From Fratercula arctica (taxonomy: Eukaryota; Chordata; Aves; Charadriiformes; Alcidae), in assembly GCA_947846985.1 (NCBI GenBank), contig CANTUZ010000004.1, positions 80,891,659 to 80,955,658 of the forward strand: 64,000 nt of DNA. Direction: 5' to 3'. Position 1 is the stretch's first letter; every line of letters starts with the position of its first letter. The notes below the pieces were generated by a model. That model saw nothing but the letters and a program-made list of their open reading frames with translations, was not told where the DNA came from and did not search any database. Positions 1-11,972 of this stretch are shown in pieces. The position numbers and the translations under genes were made by a program.

Positions 1-460
1 TGCCTCTCATCTTCACGGCGCTGTACAAACAGCTATTAATCAGAAAGGCTGAAAATGTTCCTTTTGTTTTAGTCCCCACTCAAATTATCCTGTAAACACC
101 CTCATCCCACCAGCGCCAGGATCTGTATTTTTCCCTTCCTTTTGAAAACAAAACAAAATACCTTCATTCATAGCCTGCTTTCCTTTGCCCCCACGGCATA
201 TTTATGTGTACCAGGACGCTTGCCAGCGTAAAAGGGATTCAGTTTGTAAGAAAAGAGAAACGCTTGGGTGGTGGCCTTAGAAATAGAGTGCCCAGGTAGC
301 ACCGTATGGATAATGGATTTAATTTCAGAATATACTCTCGTAAACTGTAAATCAGACGCTGCCTCTGTTGCGTATGTTTAAACAGGGCAAAATCCTCCCA
401 GATCTTGTGCTAAAAAAAAATAATAAAAAAAAATATACAGAACAAAACCAAAAAGCTCCC
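1..460. other. unique non-coding sequence
   Basis: No coding signal, RNA gene or known repeat is visible. The last part (411-432) is A-rich and leads into the hexanucleotide array that follows. Confidence 0.6.
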
Positions 461-670
461 AATTCCAATACCAATACCAATTCCAATTCCAATTCCAATT
501 CCAATATCAATACCAATTCCAATTCCAATTCCAATACCTATACCAATTCCAATTCCAATTCCAATACCAATTCCAATTCCAATACCAATTCCAACTCCAA
601 TACCTATACCAATTGCAATTCCAATACCAATTCCAATTCCAATACCAATACCAATTCCAATTCCAACACC
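461..670 (+). repeat. hexanucleotide tandem array (AATTCC/AATACC)n
   Basis: Exactly 35 consecutive 6-bp units by my count. 19 are AATTCC, 10 are AATACC and 6 are single variants (AATATC, TATACC twice, AACTCC, AATTGC, AACACC). The unit length is a multiple of three and has no stop in several frames, so the array creates spurious open frames on both strands (Asn-Ser/Asn-Thr on plus, Asn-Trp/Tyr-Trp on minus). The array is flanked by A-rich sequence on both sides. Confidence 0.95.
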
Positions 671-1668
671 AAACCAGCAGGGTTTGGTAAAAAATTAAAA
701 TAATAACAAAAAAAAATAATAGCCAGAACAAAAAAAAAATCTCTACACTTGAGATAGAAATGCTCCAGCTTTTAACGACAGCATCGAACGTTGTGTTTAT
801 TTATTTATTTTTTTAAACTAAAATGATAAGCCGGCCAGGATCCAAGAGTTGCTATGGCTGAAGGAGGAAGGATGGCACCAATCTGCGGATGAGCCGAATT
901 TCTTTTCTTACCTCCCACCGATTTCCAGCCACCAAAGCAGCAACGCAAAGTCACTTCTTGGTGACAGCTCTCTAAACGTGCCGTTGGTTCCCAGCTCCCA
1001 GGGTTATGCCATTTACCGCTCAAAATATCACACCAAAATCGTGAATTGCCGATCCCAATGCTGGAGGGCATTTATCCATCCCGTTTCTGTGTGCACACCC
1101 CTATATCCAATGCAGAACATATTTCTAATTTGGATTTCATAGATTTAGTAGTACATACACACACTTCTAAGAATTAAGTGATGGAAAAAACCCATGAGGG
1201 TCTCCATTTGTAGTCGCAGTGGGTTATTTTGCTCTGTGTCAGCTAAGCCAGTCCCCCTGAGCACCACTGTTTATTTCCACTCACAGCGATCTGTAGGGTA
1301 ATGTATAGTTGCAGCCTAAGGATTATAGTTGCCTGACACAATTGTCGGCACATTTTGTTAAAATAGTGCCAGCCAATGAAAGACAGTGCCATGACCTTCC
1401 ACTTCTCATCTTTAGAAAACAACTTTTGGTCTAGGTTACAGTAGTTATATCCATTATACCGTTCATTTTTTATATCTCATAGCTTGTTCCCAGAGTAAAT
1501 GGGATAATAGCTATTGTAATCTATAAACCATTAACATATTTGCCTCATGAGAATTCAGTGTCTGGGCTGTATACTTTAGTGTCAACATCTCAGATGTAAG
1601 TAGAAGAAAAGAAATCAGGACTAAACCAGAAAGATTAATTTTTATTATTATATTATTATTACCCTTTT
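671..1668. other. unique non-coding sequence
   Basis: AT-rich single-copy sequence. No open frame looks like a protein and no known repeat is recognised. Confidence 0.6.
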
Positions 1669-1690
1669 AAAAAAAAAAAAAAAAAAAAAA
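1669..1690 (+). repeat. poly(A) run, 22 bp
   Basis: 22 uninterrupted A residues after 'accctttt', preceded by an ATT-rich stretch (1636-1660). There is no upstream gene-like sequence to suggest a retrocopy tail. Confidence 0.9.
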
Positions 1691-3294
1691 GCCAACTTTT
1701 CCCAATTAAGGAAAAGAAGAAACTTGCATAAATCTTCCAGGGACCTCAGCTCACAATTTAAGCTCATTACGGGGGATAAGGAATTAATGGCTGTTGAGCA
1801 CTCGTGTGCGTTCTGGGGATTTAAATGAGCATAATTCAGACATGTAGGACAGCAGGATTTCATTTGCACATATGCCATCACTTAGCTTCTCATCACAGCG
1901 ACTCTTGGATCCGTTGGGCCCGTTCCAAATCAGAGCAGCGCAAAAGGCGTCTCCGACTGACTTTGGGAGCTTCGGCTTTGGCCCACTGGAGCAGGCAGCT
2001 CTCGGAGACATTTTCCGACCTTGTCTTGGCCAGCGTCCTAAACACATCAAGAGTTTGGAACAAATTGAGAAGTGCCACTCGGGGCTTTGATCTTTGTCTG
2101 CTAATCTTCCGCCGAAGGGCTCTCAGGTTCTAACTGGAGTCGTCGACGCACACACCCGGGCAGATGCGCGCACATGGATGCACACAAAGATGTAGAGCGC
2201 CAAGTCTAATTTAGGAAATTAAGCGTATGCTTTTCTGAATCCCGTACTGGATTCTGAAAAGGAAAAAAAAAAATTACTTCCTTTGAAATCTTCTCCAGAG
2301 ATCCTTGAGAAAGATCCTTGAGAGACCCAAACCGGAGCACTGACCTAGTTCATCACTGAACGGCCAACGAGAGAGAAGCGTGTAGGGATCCCTCCATCCC
2401 GCCGGCAATGACTCCTGTCAGAGAGGCATCTCTTTGTCTGCTCTGTGCTTAGTTTCCATCAAGCCAGGAAATACACAGAACTTCGCAATATTTGACGGTG
2501 CACTGGCAACAAGTTACAGTTTACCAAAAATACTAAGAAGAGAAAGCAATTATAAAATAGGTATTTGTACAGGAGCCCAATTGCTAAACCTTTCCCTTTC
2601 TTTTCATCTTTCAGAGAGAAACCGTATGCTTTCCTGAAAGGTCTACCCTGATTTAAAAAAAAAAAAAAAAAAAGAAAACAAATACATAATCAGGGTCTCA
2701 CTTTTCCCTCGGTCACCACCTCAGCAAGCTGACCCGGGGCTCTGGCTGCTGCCGCGCGTGGGGAGGGAGTTTGCAGTAAAACCCCTCTTTTTTGCCAACA
2801 GGAGCAGGCTGGGAGGCAAACGTGCAGGCCAAATCGCTCCCTCGTAATCAGTCAGGCTCTACAAATTATGCGGCACTCCAACATGCACAGAACGGTCAAA
2901 AGACACCACGGATCACCGGGGAAATGGAGAATTCAGCCCTGCACAATTCTGGAAGAGTTTTGATCTTGCTTTTTTGCACTTTGCCATAGCCTGCTCTTTC
3001 TCTCCTTGTTTTTTTAGTAGTCGTTTCTTCATCTCCCCCCCAAGCCCAAGCCCAAAGCCCCGACATTCAGCACTAGGGTAGATGCTGTCAGCCCCAGCTG
3101 ACGTCCCCCATCACCTGTATTTTACAGAAGGTGACCCCAGAGTGGAGAGAGACGCTGCCATTTACCCCGGGCCAGTGGGCGAGCAGGAGACCTAAAACCA
3201 AAACTAATTCTCACGACTCCCCTACCCAGCGACCCAGGGTCTGCCTATATATCTATATTTTTCCAGTCGTATGCTGTGTCCTCAGAATCCGAGG
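1691..3294. other. unique non-coding sequence with one 19-A run
   Basis: Single-copy sequence. A 19-bp poly(A) run lies at 2655-2673. Around 3118-3230 there is weak resemblance to an ancient MIR-type SINE ('attttacagaaggtgacccc', later 'agcaggagaccta'), too diverged for me to call. Confidence 0.5.
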
Positions 3295-3540
3295 GCAGAA
3301 AAGAGCCGCCTTCGTTTCAACCCGTTTGGATTCCAAGGAAGAGAGACGTTGCCGTGTTTTCTGCGCCTGCCACGCTGCCTCCGGAGCGACGCGCACAATG
3401 ACCTTACACAGCAGTTCGCATCCATCATCCATCACCGCGGAGGGAAATCAAAACAACTGACTCCCTCCCGCCTCCTCTGAAGGGCCGCCCTTGTTCTCTG
3501 CGGCGTCCTCAGGGAAGAACCGGTGATCAAGCCAGATTAG
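3295..3540. promoter_or_regulatory. short CpG-rich patch
   Basis: By my count about 19 CpG dinucleotides in roughly 245 bp, close to the number expected from base composition, while the surrounding DNA is CpG-poor. This suggests protection from methylation, as at small promoters or some distal regulatory elements. No TATA box or convincing coding frame is attached. Function is inferred only from composition. Confidence 0.35.
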
Positions 3541-5502
3541 AACTAAAAAAAAAAAACGCCGCAAAACACCCTTCACCCCCCGCCCCCCAAGCCCCCAACC
3601 CTGGCAATGTGCATTTGCAAATCAGTTGCAAGAATGAAGTGGCTAAAAAAATTAATGAAACGACTTTTCTTCAAGCTCAAAGGCCTATTTAATGCCTTTG
3701 TGACACCAGGTGAGAAAGGCCACTGAAATACCTCAGGTATCACATTTAGAACAGGTTCAATGTTAATATATGCACACATTATGCCCTTTTGCATGTAAAA
3801 GTTACATTTTTTTCAGTGAAGATGGCATTTAATACAGATTTCTTTTCCCTTCCAGCTTCTCTCTTCACCTCTCAATGTAATAGTCCAGGATCTTGCAAAA
3901 GAATATTATTACTTACCAGCACAGGAGAAATCACTCTCTCAACTTCCAGCTGATAATGAAAACCTCCCTCATTCTACTTGTCAGTCCAAAAAAAACCCCA
4001 AAAAACTACCCCAGAACCCCAAGTATTTTTTACTCACCTCCCAGAGTGAGTGAATAAACAAATACGACACAGCAGGTTTAGCGATAAGAAGTCAACGAAC
4101 TGATAAAAACCTCCAATTCTGAAGTATTGCTGCTATCACCAGATCTAAAGCAGTTTTGCTAAAGAGCTCCCCTTCTTTGGCGAGAGACAGGAGGGTGGAA
4201 GCTTTACAATAGCCTTCAGTGCTCCTTGACAAATAGCAAAAAGGCTCAGTGGAAATGTTCAACTCCTTTATGATTAAAAAACAAACCTTTAATGTAGTTT
4301 TTTGTTTACTGTGTCATAAGTGCAGCGTTGGAAGTTGCTGCCAAGGAATCATTGGAACAGGCATCGCTAAAGCAGTGTCAGCCAGCCAGCTCTTTGAAAA
4401 TGATTCAGTTCCTCTAGTCTTATGACTAAAATAATATCCAGTGGCTCCAGCTCGAAGCCTGGTTAATACATCTGTCCAGAACACATAATTACTCGGTCAT
4501 AACATTCCCCCGGCCACCAGCCAACAAACCAATCAGCATTTCTCCCTAACTCACTAGAATTTTTGCTGTGTCAAACTGTTTGATCTCTAGGTAGTAAAAA
4601 TGCAAAAAATGGAAGGACGCTGCACTGGAAGGTTTTAATTTAGCATAGTTTCTCATGGAAATTAAATCTGAAAAGAAACATGTTTTTGTTGACGTTGCTG
4701 AAGTCGAGACGTTCATTCTGCTTCGGGAATGAGATTCCCGTATCCATCTTGCAGCTTGCTGCTTATCTCTTCACCGGCTAACGTTCTGCAATGGAATCTC
4801 ACTTCCACTAATTGCTTTCACAGGGAAACTGGTGTTTATGAGAAAAGTGAAACGATACCAGCAAATTTAAAAGGCGGTTCCGCGTGTAACTCCCAAGGAA
4901 TACGCCACGCACGCCGTGCATGGAAATGGCTCTGAAAGAGGCGAAACACGGTCTGGATTCACACAGACACTCCTCTCCACGCTCCTCTAAGCTTTATTTG
5001 CAAGAGTAGAGGTTTAATTTTCTGAAGCTAAATTTTGGAAACTCTGATGCAGATCCTGAGGCGCTGGAATCAATAACAGCTTTCCATTGACGAGGACACG
5101 GGATCGAGACAACCGAAGCGTTATATGCACTTCCCGTATCCTGAGCCAAAGCCGCAGCCAGGAAAGCGCCCCGTGCACATCTCAGAGCAATTCAATCTTT
5201 TCTCTGTACAGACACGGTATTTCTAAAATGACAAAGGAAATTGCCAAAAATTCTATAGCGAACTTGTGCAACACCCTCAAATGTGCAACCTCAAAGAACC
5301 CACATCATTTCCAAGGTCACGGTGTATTTATTGCTCACGTGCTGTAGTTTTACACAGTAACCTTGTTCACGGTGTCTGTAGACCAACAAACACCTTTAGC
5401 TCACGGACGATATTTAGAATTTAAAGGCACCACAGGAATACAACTAAAGAACAACGCACCTCCCCTGCGCACGGTGAATATTCGTCATTTGCTCTGGGGG
5501 AT
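3541..5502. other. unique non-coding sequence, possible conserved element at 3610-3800
   Basis: No gene or known repeat is seen. The stretch 3610-3800 is AT-rich, high in complexity and without simple repeats, a texture typical of conserved non-coding elements. This is an impression of composition, not an alignment. Confidence 0.45.
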
Positions 5503-5784
5503 AGAACAGTAGAATCACAGACTGGTTTGGGTGGGAAGGGACGTTAAAGCCCACCCAGTGCCACCCCCTGCCCTGGGCAGGGACACCTCCCACCAGCCCA
5601 GGTTGCTCCAAGCCCCGTCCAGCCTGGCCTTGAACCCCTCCAGGGATGGAGCAGCCACAGCTTCTCTGGGCAACCTGGGCCAGGGGCTCACCCCCCTCAC
5701 AGCAAACAATTTCTTCACAATATCTCATCTCAATCTCCCCTCTGTCAGTTTAAAGCCATTACCCTTTGTTCTGTCCCAGGAAAC
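5503..5784 (-). mobile_element. CR1 LINE 3' fragment
   Basis: The 3' tail lies at the low-coordinate end ('agaatcacag' then 'tgggaaggga'), followed by the reverse complement of the standard CR1 3' UTR and ORF2 end. The block reading GREAVAAPSLEGF-like on the minus strand is at 5600-5680. The copy is 5'-truncated to about 280 bp, as usual for CR1, and its frame is broken. It belongs with the copies at 14602, 16106, 19866 and 58181, which share the 'gggcagggacacctccca' block. Confidence 0.95.
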
Positions 5785-8700
5785 AAACCATTTCCCTAAT
5801 TGGCCTCACGAGAGCCGTCGTAGACAGAGACACATTGGCTGTGTCCAGACCGGAGCAGGGGTGAGGACAGTGCGGTGGCCCCACTCATCCCAAAGAGGGA
5901 AGGCTGGAAGGACGAAGATGTTGGGGTCACCTGGGTTCTGCTACAGGTTTTCTCTCCATAGGTGAAAAGGACACAGGAGGAGGAGGGATTGGAGGGATCC
6001 CTCTTTCAGATGGAGCTAGCATGTGGTTGGAGTTGACTTTCAAAGAAAATCAGAAGCTTTCCTGATTTAGACTTCGCTGTTTATTCCTTATAAATATCAA
6101 ATCTCTCCGATTCAGCATGTACTCTGTGCAAAACAGGAATTCAAGGGATCCAAACAGCATATTCTGAAGGTTTAGCCTGCAACAATACAGGGACAGTTAA
6201 ATATTTCAAAGGTCTCTAGATTTCTCCTATGAGCATTAATAATAGTATCATACATTTCAACATCGACAGAGATTTTATGCACTTAGGTGTTAGAGAATCT
6301 GTGGCAGAACTGCAAAAGGGTTCGTTATAACCACAACGGGGTGCCAAGGCGCGATGGGCTTCTTGTCACATAGAGCAGCTTCTGCTTGAGAGCACCCTCA
6401 CTTCCCTGAATCCAAACATTCAAACCATTACACTTAAAAGCAAAGCTAACACTTCCCAGCGCTTTGAGCAAAATGGGAAAACATTGTGTAACTTGTATCC
6501 CCCAGGGGGCACTTAACAAATATTAGGGCTGATGGATTAAGTTTGGAAGCGCCGGGATAATGTTGCCTGAATTCATGCCACCGACCCACAGCAGCTGCCT
6601 CTGTGCAAATGCACTTTTATCCAGCTTTAATTCGGCGATCCTGCGCTAGCTTTTCAACAGGACTCCTGTCGTATTTGGTGAAAGCATAATACTGCTTTTT
6701 TAATGTCTTCTGCATTCACTGTATGCCCAAATATTACATGGAGGCATGTCATCCGAGCCCGGCTTTGAATAAAAAGCTGAGAACTTAATGTTTTTATACC
6801 CACGTCCACCTTTCTGCCTCACACCCAGTTTAATGGAGTGCTTTGATTTATTTTCACACCACCTTACTACTAAGACCCATGAGGTTACCGGTATTTTTAT
6901 CCTCACAGAGAAACGAAGAATTCAAATCAGGAGCAGCCAGGAACTTGTGAGACCATCTTAACGTACACAGTAGCGTGAAGAACTGGACTTTACCTGCACA
7001 GACTCTGCAAGGCAGCACTGAGCAATTCCAGCAGCAGTTGGGAAGGCTCAGTCCCCCTGGAAAGCCGGACACAGGTGTTTCAAATTAGAGTTAACATGGG
7101 AAATTCTGAATACAAAGCGAATATTGAATGCGAGCACTAGCATTTGCATACTTTGCTCTTCCCCTCATTGACAGGAGTGAAAAGCTTATTTTTTCTTGTC
7201 CCCCTCCCATATTGTTTCATCTCTTTCCAGCGTCTGGAAAGGCACAGCTCCTTGGGGCAGGGACACAGCCCGGTACCACCACACAGCACAGAATCAGCTC
7301 TGCCTTCGCTGCGTCGCCCTCCATCTCCCCCTTGCTTTCGGAGTGCATCCAAAGAAAAGCCAAGGAACATATCCTCCCTACCTCCCCTCCTCCTTTAAAA
7401 AAAAAATAATAAAAATTGAGACATATTTTATCCTCAGGGAAACAAAGCCAAGTGCGCAGTCTCTGGACTTGGTCAAACTAGCTCTGGGGATACTGCAGTT
7501 AATTTCAAGAATCCTACGTGCTTTAGGGCAACGGCACCCGCACGTCGAGTCTCTTACTGTGAAATGTCTACAGGTTTCCACGAAGGTAGGTTTGAGCTTA
7601 AAAACGTGTCCCTCACAGTAATATGGTCCCATTTTGCCTTCGGCACAAAGTGCAGAAAGGCTGTGGAGTTGTAGGGCTCAGCTTTAGGAGCCTGTACACG
7701 AGTACCAGAGGGCTGACTGCCGTCACCGCGCTCTCTCTGGTTGCTTAACTTCGCATCATCTCAGACATTATTTTGGGCAAAGGAATTTCTACACAAGACA
7801 GAGTAAAAAATAATTATTAATTCTTGTTTACTGGCCCATACCTGAGTTACCTTCAGTTATCTGCACCCCCAGAAACAGTTCCAATAACAGTAAACAACAG
7901 CCCTACCCATTGGCCAAATTAATTTTGTGCCACTACTGGTGTAGGTTCCACAAAACCAAAGATGTCCTGTCTTGGGGCAGGACAAATTAGCTTTTTCTAT
8001 TTTGCTATCCTACAGACTTAGGGTGCTTTCTAACTGGAGCTCGTTACCTCTAATCGTCCGCAGCTCTTCAGTTCTAAAATAACACATAAACCCCCACTCA
8101 AACTCCTTGTTACAATGGCAAATGTTGTTTGTGTCTTGTGCTTTAATAATTTAAATTACAAGGATGGGACCCACCTCACCAGATTTAAGTACTTGTGTGT
8201 TCACGGGTAAAAGTCATTCTCTACATTATCTTTTATAGTTAATGACAGAAATGGTCATTGTAGGGCACGGTTTTAAAAGTCGATTTCTCTGTTGACTAAA
8301 TAAAGTAAGTTCCAGACTATGTGCTCAGAGAGAAGGATCTCAAGTGAAATAATTGCTCTACAGCATCCGCAGGTGCTTTCACCAGCTGATCAGCGATGGA
8401 CATACTCAAATCTGAAGGTGACACCAGCTTTGGGGTTTGGGACAGAAACAACAGCAACAGATTAATAAATACACTGAAACAGATCAATTTTGCTGTTCAG
8501 ACCTCGTGCCTGCATTTTCTCACTAAAAGCCAGTCACTGTCCATCTTCATTTTCAATTACTTTGCCCACAGAATTGTGTTTGTAGTTGTAGCTAGCCAGA
8601 ACTTCACAGCATGACATGGACAACATCTTCCCGCGGTTGTTACACCAGATCTTTAAGGAGAGGGCTCTCAGTAGAAGAGCAAATATTGCAACTCATTTAA

Positions 8701-10108
8701 GCCACGAGCAAGAACAATTTCAAAGCACGCTTTCAGCCTGCAGCAAGAGCTGCACGTAAATAAGGCCGTATTGTAGCAGGACCATGAGAACAGGTACCAG
8801 CAGCAATGGTATTTCCCAGCCAATTAACACGTAAGTTGAAACTACCAACTCGCGACCGTCTTTGAATGCACACAGCGCCGTGAAGCCTGTCCACAGCAGG
8901 ACCACAGTGACATCCGGAGAGGAACATTAAACGCTGAGCAGAGGCGTCCATTAATTTTGGTTGAATTTTGAAATCAAGAGGAGCCTGGATGCGACCAAAG
9001 AGGATCCCGATGAAGGGGCCACAGCTGGGGAAAGCTGTCCTTCAGAATAACTAGGGTTTTGTTTTTTTTTTTTGTTCTGGTGGGTTTCTTTGTTCCTTCT
9101 TCTGCATCATGCATTAGATTCTGTCGAAAACGAAACACTTTCCTCACAATCTGGGAGGAGTTTTGTTGTTTTGTTCTTTTTTAAAATAAACTTCCCGTGA
9201 CCCAATTTGAATTCTTAGGATCTGTATGAAGAGAATACCGTATGAACAGACGCTAGATGTCAAAAGCTGAAATAAATAGAAAGAATGATCTCTCCACCCC
9301 TCTTCCCTCTGTTTCTTACATTTGCAGGAGCTGCAGCGTTACATGTTCTTCTGTTCTGGTCCTTCCTCCGTTCTCGGGAGCCGGTACACTTGCCAGCATC
9401 CCCCTTCCCTGCTCTCCTCTCCCAAAGATCCATATTTCAAATCCAAAGAGCGTATTCCCACAATCATTTCTCCACATGTCCTCTGGCCCACAGCTTTTCC
9501 AGTCCTCATTCTTCCTTGCTGTGCTAGCACTAGGAAAATGCATACTGTGGAGTTCTGAACAAAGTGTTATTTTTATATATATATGAATTGAAAAAAAACT
9601 TCTGAAAAAGAGCATCATTTACCACTTAAGCACATCATTTAAAGAAGGGGGAAAGGCTAACAAGTTGTCCTAATTTATTCCAAAAGTAAGGTTAGTATAG
9701 CAATGAAGGAAAGCATTGCATTTCAGCCAATGGGTCTGTATAGTTAAGATTTTATGTACCACCTTAACAGCCCCTCTTCGAATTCTCATGTTTGTCCCCT
9801 AAATATGCCATGGCCAAAATCATTTACATCGGTGATGGCTAGATATTATTTTTCTTTCCCTGAAATCGTTGTTGTTCCTCTCTCAGTATCATAAAATTCT
9901 GATAAAGACCTATTTGCCAAAGCACCGCCCAAGCACAGGCACTGAGTTACCTGTGACCATCCCCACCTGCAGTGGGGAGAGGCACCCAGAACCCCCTGGA
10001 GATGCCTTTCTGCTGGTTGTGGGGCTCCAAGTTAACATAACTTGGGTTAAATTAAGGCAACATTATCTCAGCTAAGGTTGCTTTAGCTTGGGGACTCAGG
10101 TTCCATCC
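5785..10108. other. unique non-coding sequence
   Basis: Long repeat-poor stretch with short A or T runs (7398-7406, 9065-9077). No splice-bounded coding segment was convincing. The open frame at 7420-7672 looks like chance. Confidence 0.55.
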
Positions 10109-10154
10109 CTACGTGTCCTGGTTTGGCCAATCCGGCCCAAACCACGACACTACG
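10109..10154. mobile_element. 36-bp mini-element with LTR-like inverted ends and 5-bp target duplication
   Basis: A 36-bp segment (10114-10149) begins TGTCCTGGTTTGG and ends CCAAACCACGACA. Its ends are imperfect inverted repeats starting TG and ending CA. It is flanked on both sides by a perfect 5-bp direct repeat CTACG (10109-10113 and 10150-10154). Read on the minus strand it starts TGTCGTGGTTT, as does the solo LTR at 53626-54193. It could be a solo LTR that lost almost all its interior, or a very short non-autonomous insertion. The boundaries are directly visible; the origin is inferred. Confidence 0.6.
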
Positions 10155-10897
10155 GGAGGTGGGGTGCATCCACACCAACATGGCACGGGATGCTTCGTTA
10201 GGGCACGATGGCCCCAGCAATCTGGGACTCATGGCACGCTTTTCCTCTGCCACCACCCCTCCCAAAGGCAATATCCATCCTTCCCCTCAGAAACGACAAT
10301 GGGAGCTCGTGTGTGACAGCCGCTACGGGATGAGGCAAAGCGCTGTGTGTCCCAGCACACCCAGCTTACGGACAGCGTGCCAGTGATGATATCATCCATA
10401 GACAACAGGTAATTTGGGAACGGGAAGGGAGAAGCCAATATCTCTGGTGTTACGTGATTTTGTACTGAAAGGCCCTCGCATAAATGCAGACGTGCACAGG
10501 AACGGAATTAAAAGCACTTAGTTTTGGGACAGAACACTAGAAAATGTACACTTTGCATCGGCCAGTGGATGAGATAACTGGCTTTGTTCTTTAACTTGTG
10601 ATTGAACATTGAATGTTATTGAACGTAACATTTCCTGGGTTTCACAGACTTAAGCAACAAGCTGGATACTAACAGAGGGGTTTTTTTTCCCTCCCTGAAT
10701 GTGCATCTTTTCCTGACCATTTATCGTGGTTTGCACGGGTAAAAAAGAGAATCTTAAATTACTATTAAATGCATCTTTGACTGAATCCAGGCTACAAAGT
10801 AATGAGCAACTATGTATTCTGGATGAACTCTGAAGAGTTTCTTACAGTCATATATTCATCCCCGCCCCCCTCAAGACAGTCCACTAGACTGCAGCAA
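10155..10897. other. unique non-coding sequence
   Basis: 10155-10390 is moderately GC-rich with no recognised family. The rest is AT-rich single-copy DNA, with a short T run at 10681-10688. Confidence 0.5.
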
Positions 10898-10922
10898 ATA
10901 TATATATATATATATATATATA
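10898..10922 (+). repeat. (AT)n microsatellite
   Basis: 25 bp of alternating A and T, followed by further TATA-rich sequence to about 10950. Confidence 0.95.
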
Positions 10923-11079
10923 GCACTCTGTGTATATAGATGCTGTATATATTACTGCTTCCTTAAAATAACAAGCAGAATCATGAAAAAAAAAAAAAAA
11001 GAATAAAGATGAAAGACCTAACTGCTTAGTTTGGAAATTAAACGTAAATTGAGGTGGAAGAAATTTTCGTTATTTACTT

Positions 11080-11140
11080 AGGGCCTGATCCAAAGCTCTT
11101 TGAAGTGAGTGGAAAGAACATCAACTGCACGAGGATTTAA
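11080..11140 (+). repeat. ancient palindromic MITE-like fragment
   Basis: Begins 'gggcctgatccaaagc' and continues 'tgaagtgagtggaaaga'. I recognise this as half of an old amniote palindromic element whose consensus reads roughly 'gggcctgatccaaagcccattgaagtcaatgg'. Divergence is high and only one arm is clear. The family is named from memory, without a library search. Confidence 0.5.
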
Positions 11141-11386
11141 GTTGTGACGCTGCAGTTGGGTGCTTTGGAAAACTGTCTGGGAAAGCAGGAGAAAAAGAGG
11201 CAACTTAGAAGTGGGGAGGGACGGGGCTTCCTGGATTGTCTTACACCAGTCCTACCTGTGGGACAGGCTCGATCTCGGCTTACAAGGACACGCATCGCCG
11301 TGTCCCAGCTGTGCGGGAATGAAGTTCGTGAAGGTTTCATGGCACTGGCTCAAGTGGAAGAAAGGGCTAGAGCAGGAAATACAATT

Positions 11387-11970
11387 AGAATCATAGAATC
11401 ACAGAGTGCGTTGGGTTGGAAGGGACCTCTAAAGGCCATCTAGTCCCACCCCCTGCAGTGAGCAGGGACATCTTCAACTGGATCAGGTTGCTCAGAGCCT
11501 CATCCAGCCTGGCCTGGGATGTCTCCAGGGATGGGGCCTCCACCCCCTCTCTGGGCAACCTGGGCCAGTGTCTCACCACCCTCACTGTAAAGAACTTCTT
11601 CCTAATGTCTAACCTAAACCTGCCCTGCTCTAGTTTAAACCATGTCCCCTCGTCCTATCGCTCCATGCCCTTGCAAACAGCCCCTCCCCAGCTTTCCTGG
11701 AGCCCCTTCAGGGACTGGAAGGGGCTGGAAGGTCTCCCCGGAGCCTTCTCTTCTCCAGGCTGAACATCCCCAACTCTCTCAGCGTGTCCCCACAGCAGAG
11801 GGGCTCCAGCCCTCCGATCATCTTCATGGCCCTCCTCTGGCCCCGCTCCAACAGGTCCATGTCCTTCTTGTGCTGAGGGCCCCAGAGATGGACACAGCAC
11901 TCCAGGTGGGGTCTCACCAGAGCAGAGTACAGGGGCAGAATCACCTCTCTGGATCTGCTGGCCACAGTTC
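11387..11970 (-). mobile_element. CR1 LINE 3' fragment, about 580 bp
   Basis: The 3' tail at the low end reads 'agaatcatagaatcacag'. It is followed on the minus strand by the CR1 3' UTR and the C-terminal part of ORF2. It belongs with 42998 and 61218 ('ctgcagtgagcagggacatc' block); comparing the first 150 bp with the 61218 copy by eye gives roughly one mismatch per ten bases. The 5' truncation is abrupt at about 11970, next to a local direct repeat. Confidence 0.96.
11708..11965 (-). pseudogene. CR1 ORF2 C-terminal remnant
   Basis: The frame encodes the end of the CR1 reverse-transcriptase polyprotein, including the conserved block with [13 protein letters not shown] followed by [15 protein letters not shown]. 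The full protein is many hundreds of residues; only about 85 remain, and the start shown is only the first Met in a 5'-truncated copy. It cannot be functional. Confidence 0.85.
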
Positions 11971-11972
11971 TT

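Noticed and set aside
368..731. Long open frames on both strands across the hexamer array
   Set aside because: They come from a 6-bp repeat without stops in those frames; the predicted proteins are pure dipeptide repeats.
5531..5965. 144-codon plus-strand frame and similar Pro/Ser-rich frames over other CR1 copies
   Set aside because: Antisense readings of CR1 3' sequence, not genes.
7420..7672. 84-codon open frame with an acceptor-like site at 7437 and a donor-like 'aag|gtaggt' at 7587
   Set aside because: Composition is not protein-like enough, another frame is also open, and a frame of this length is expected by chance in 64 kb.
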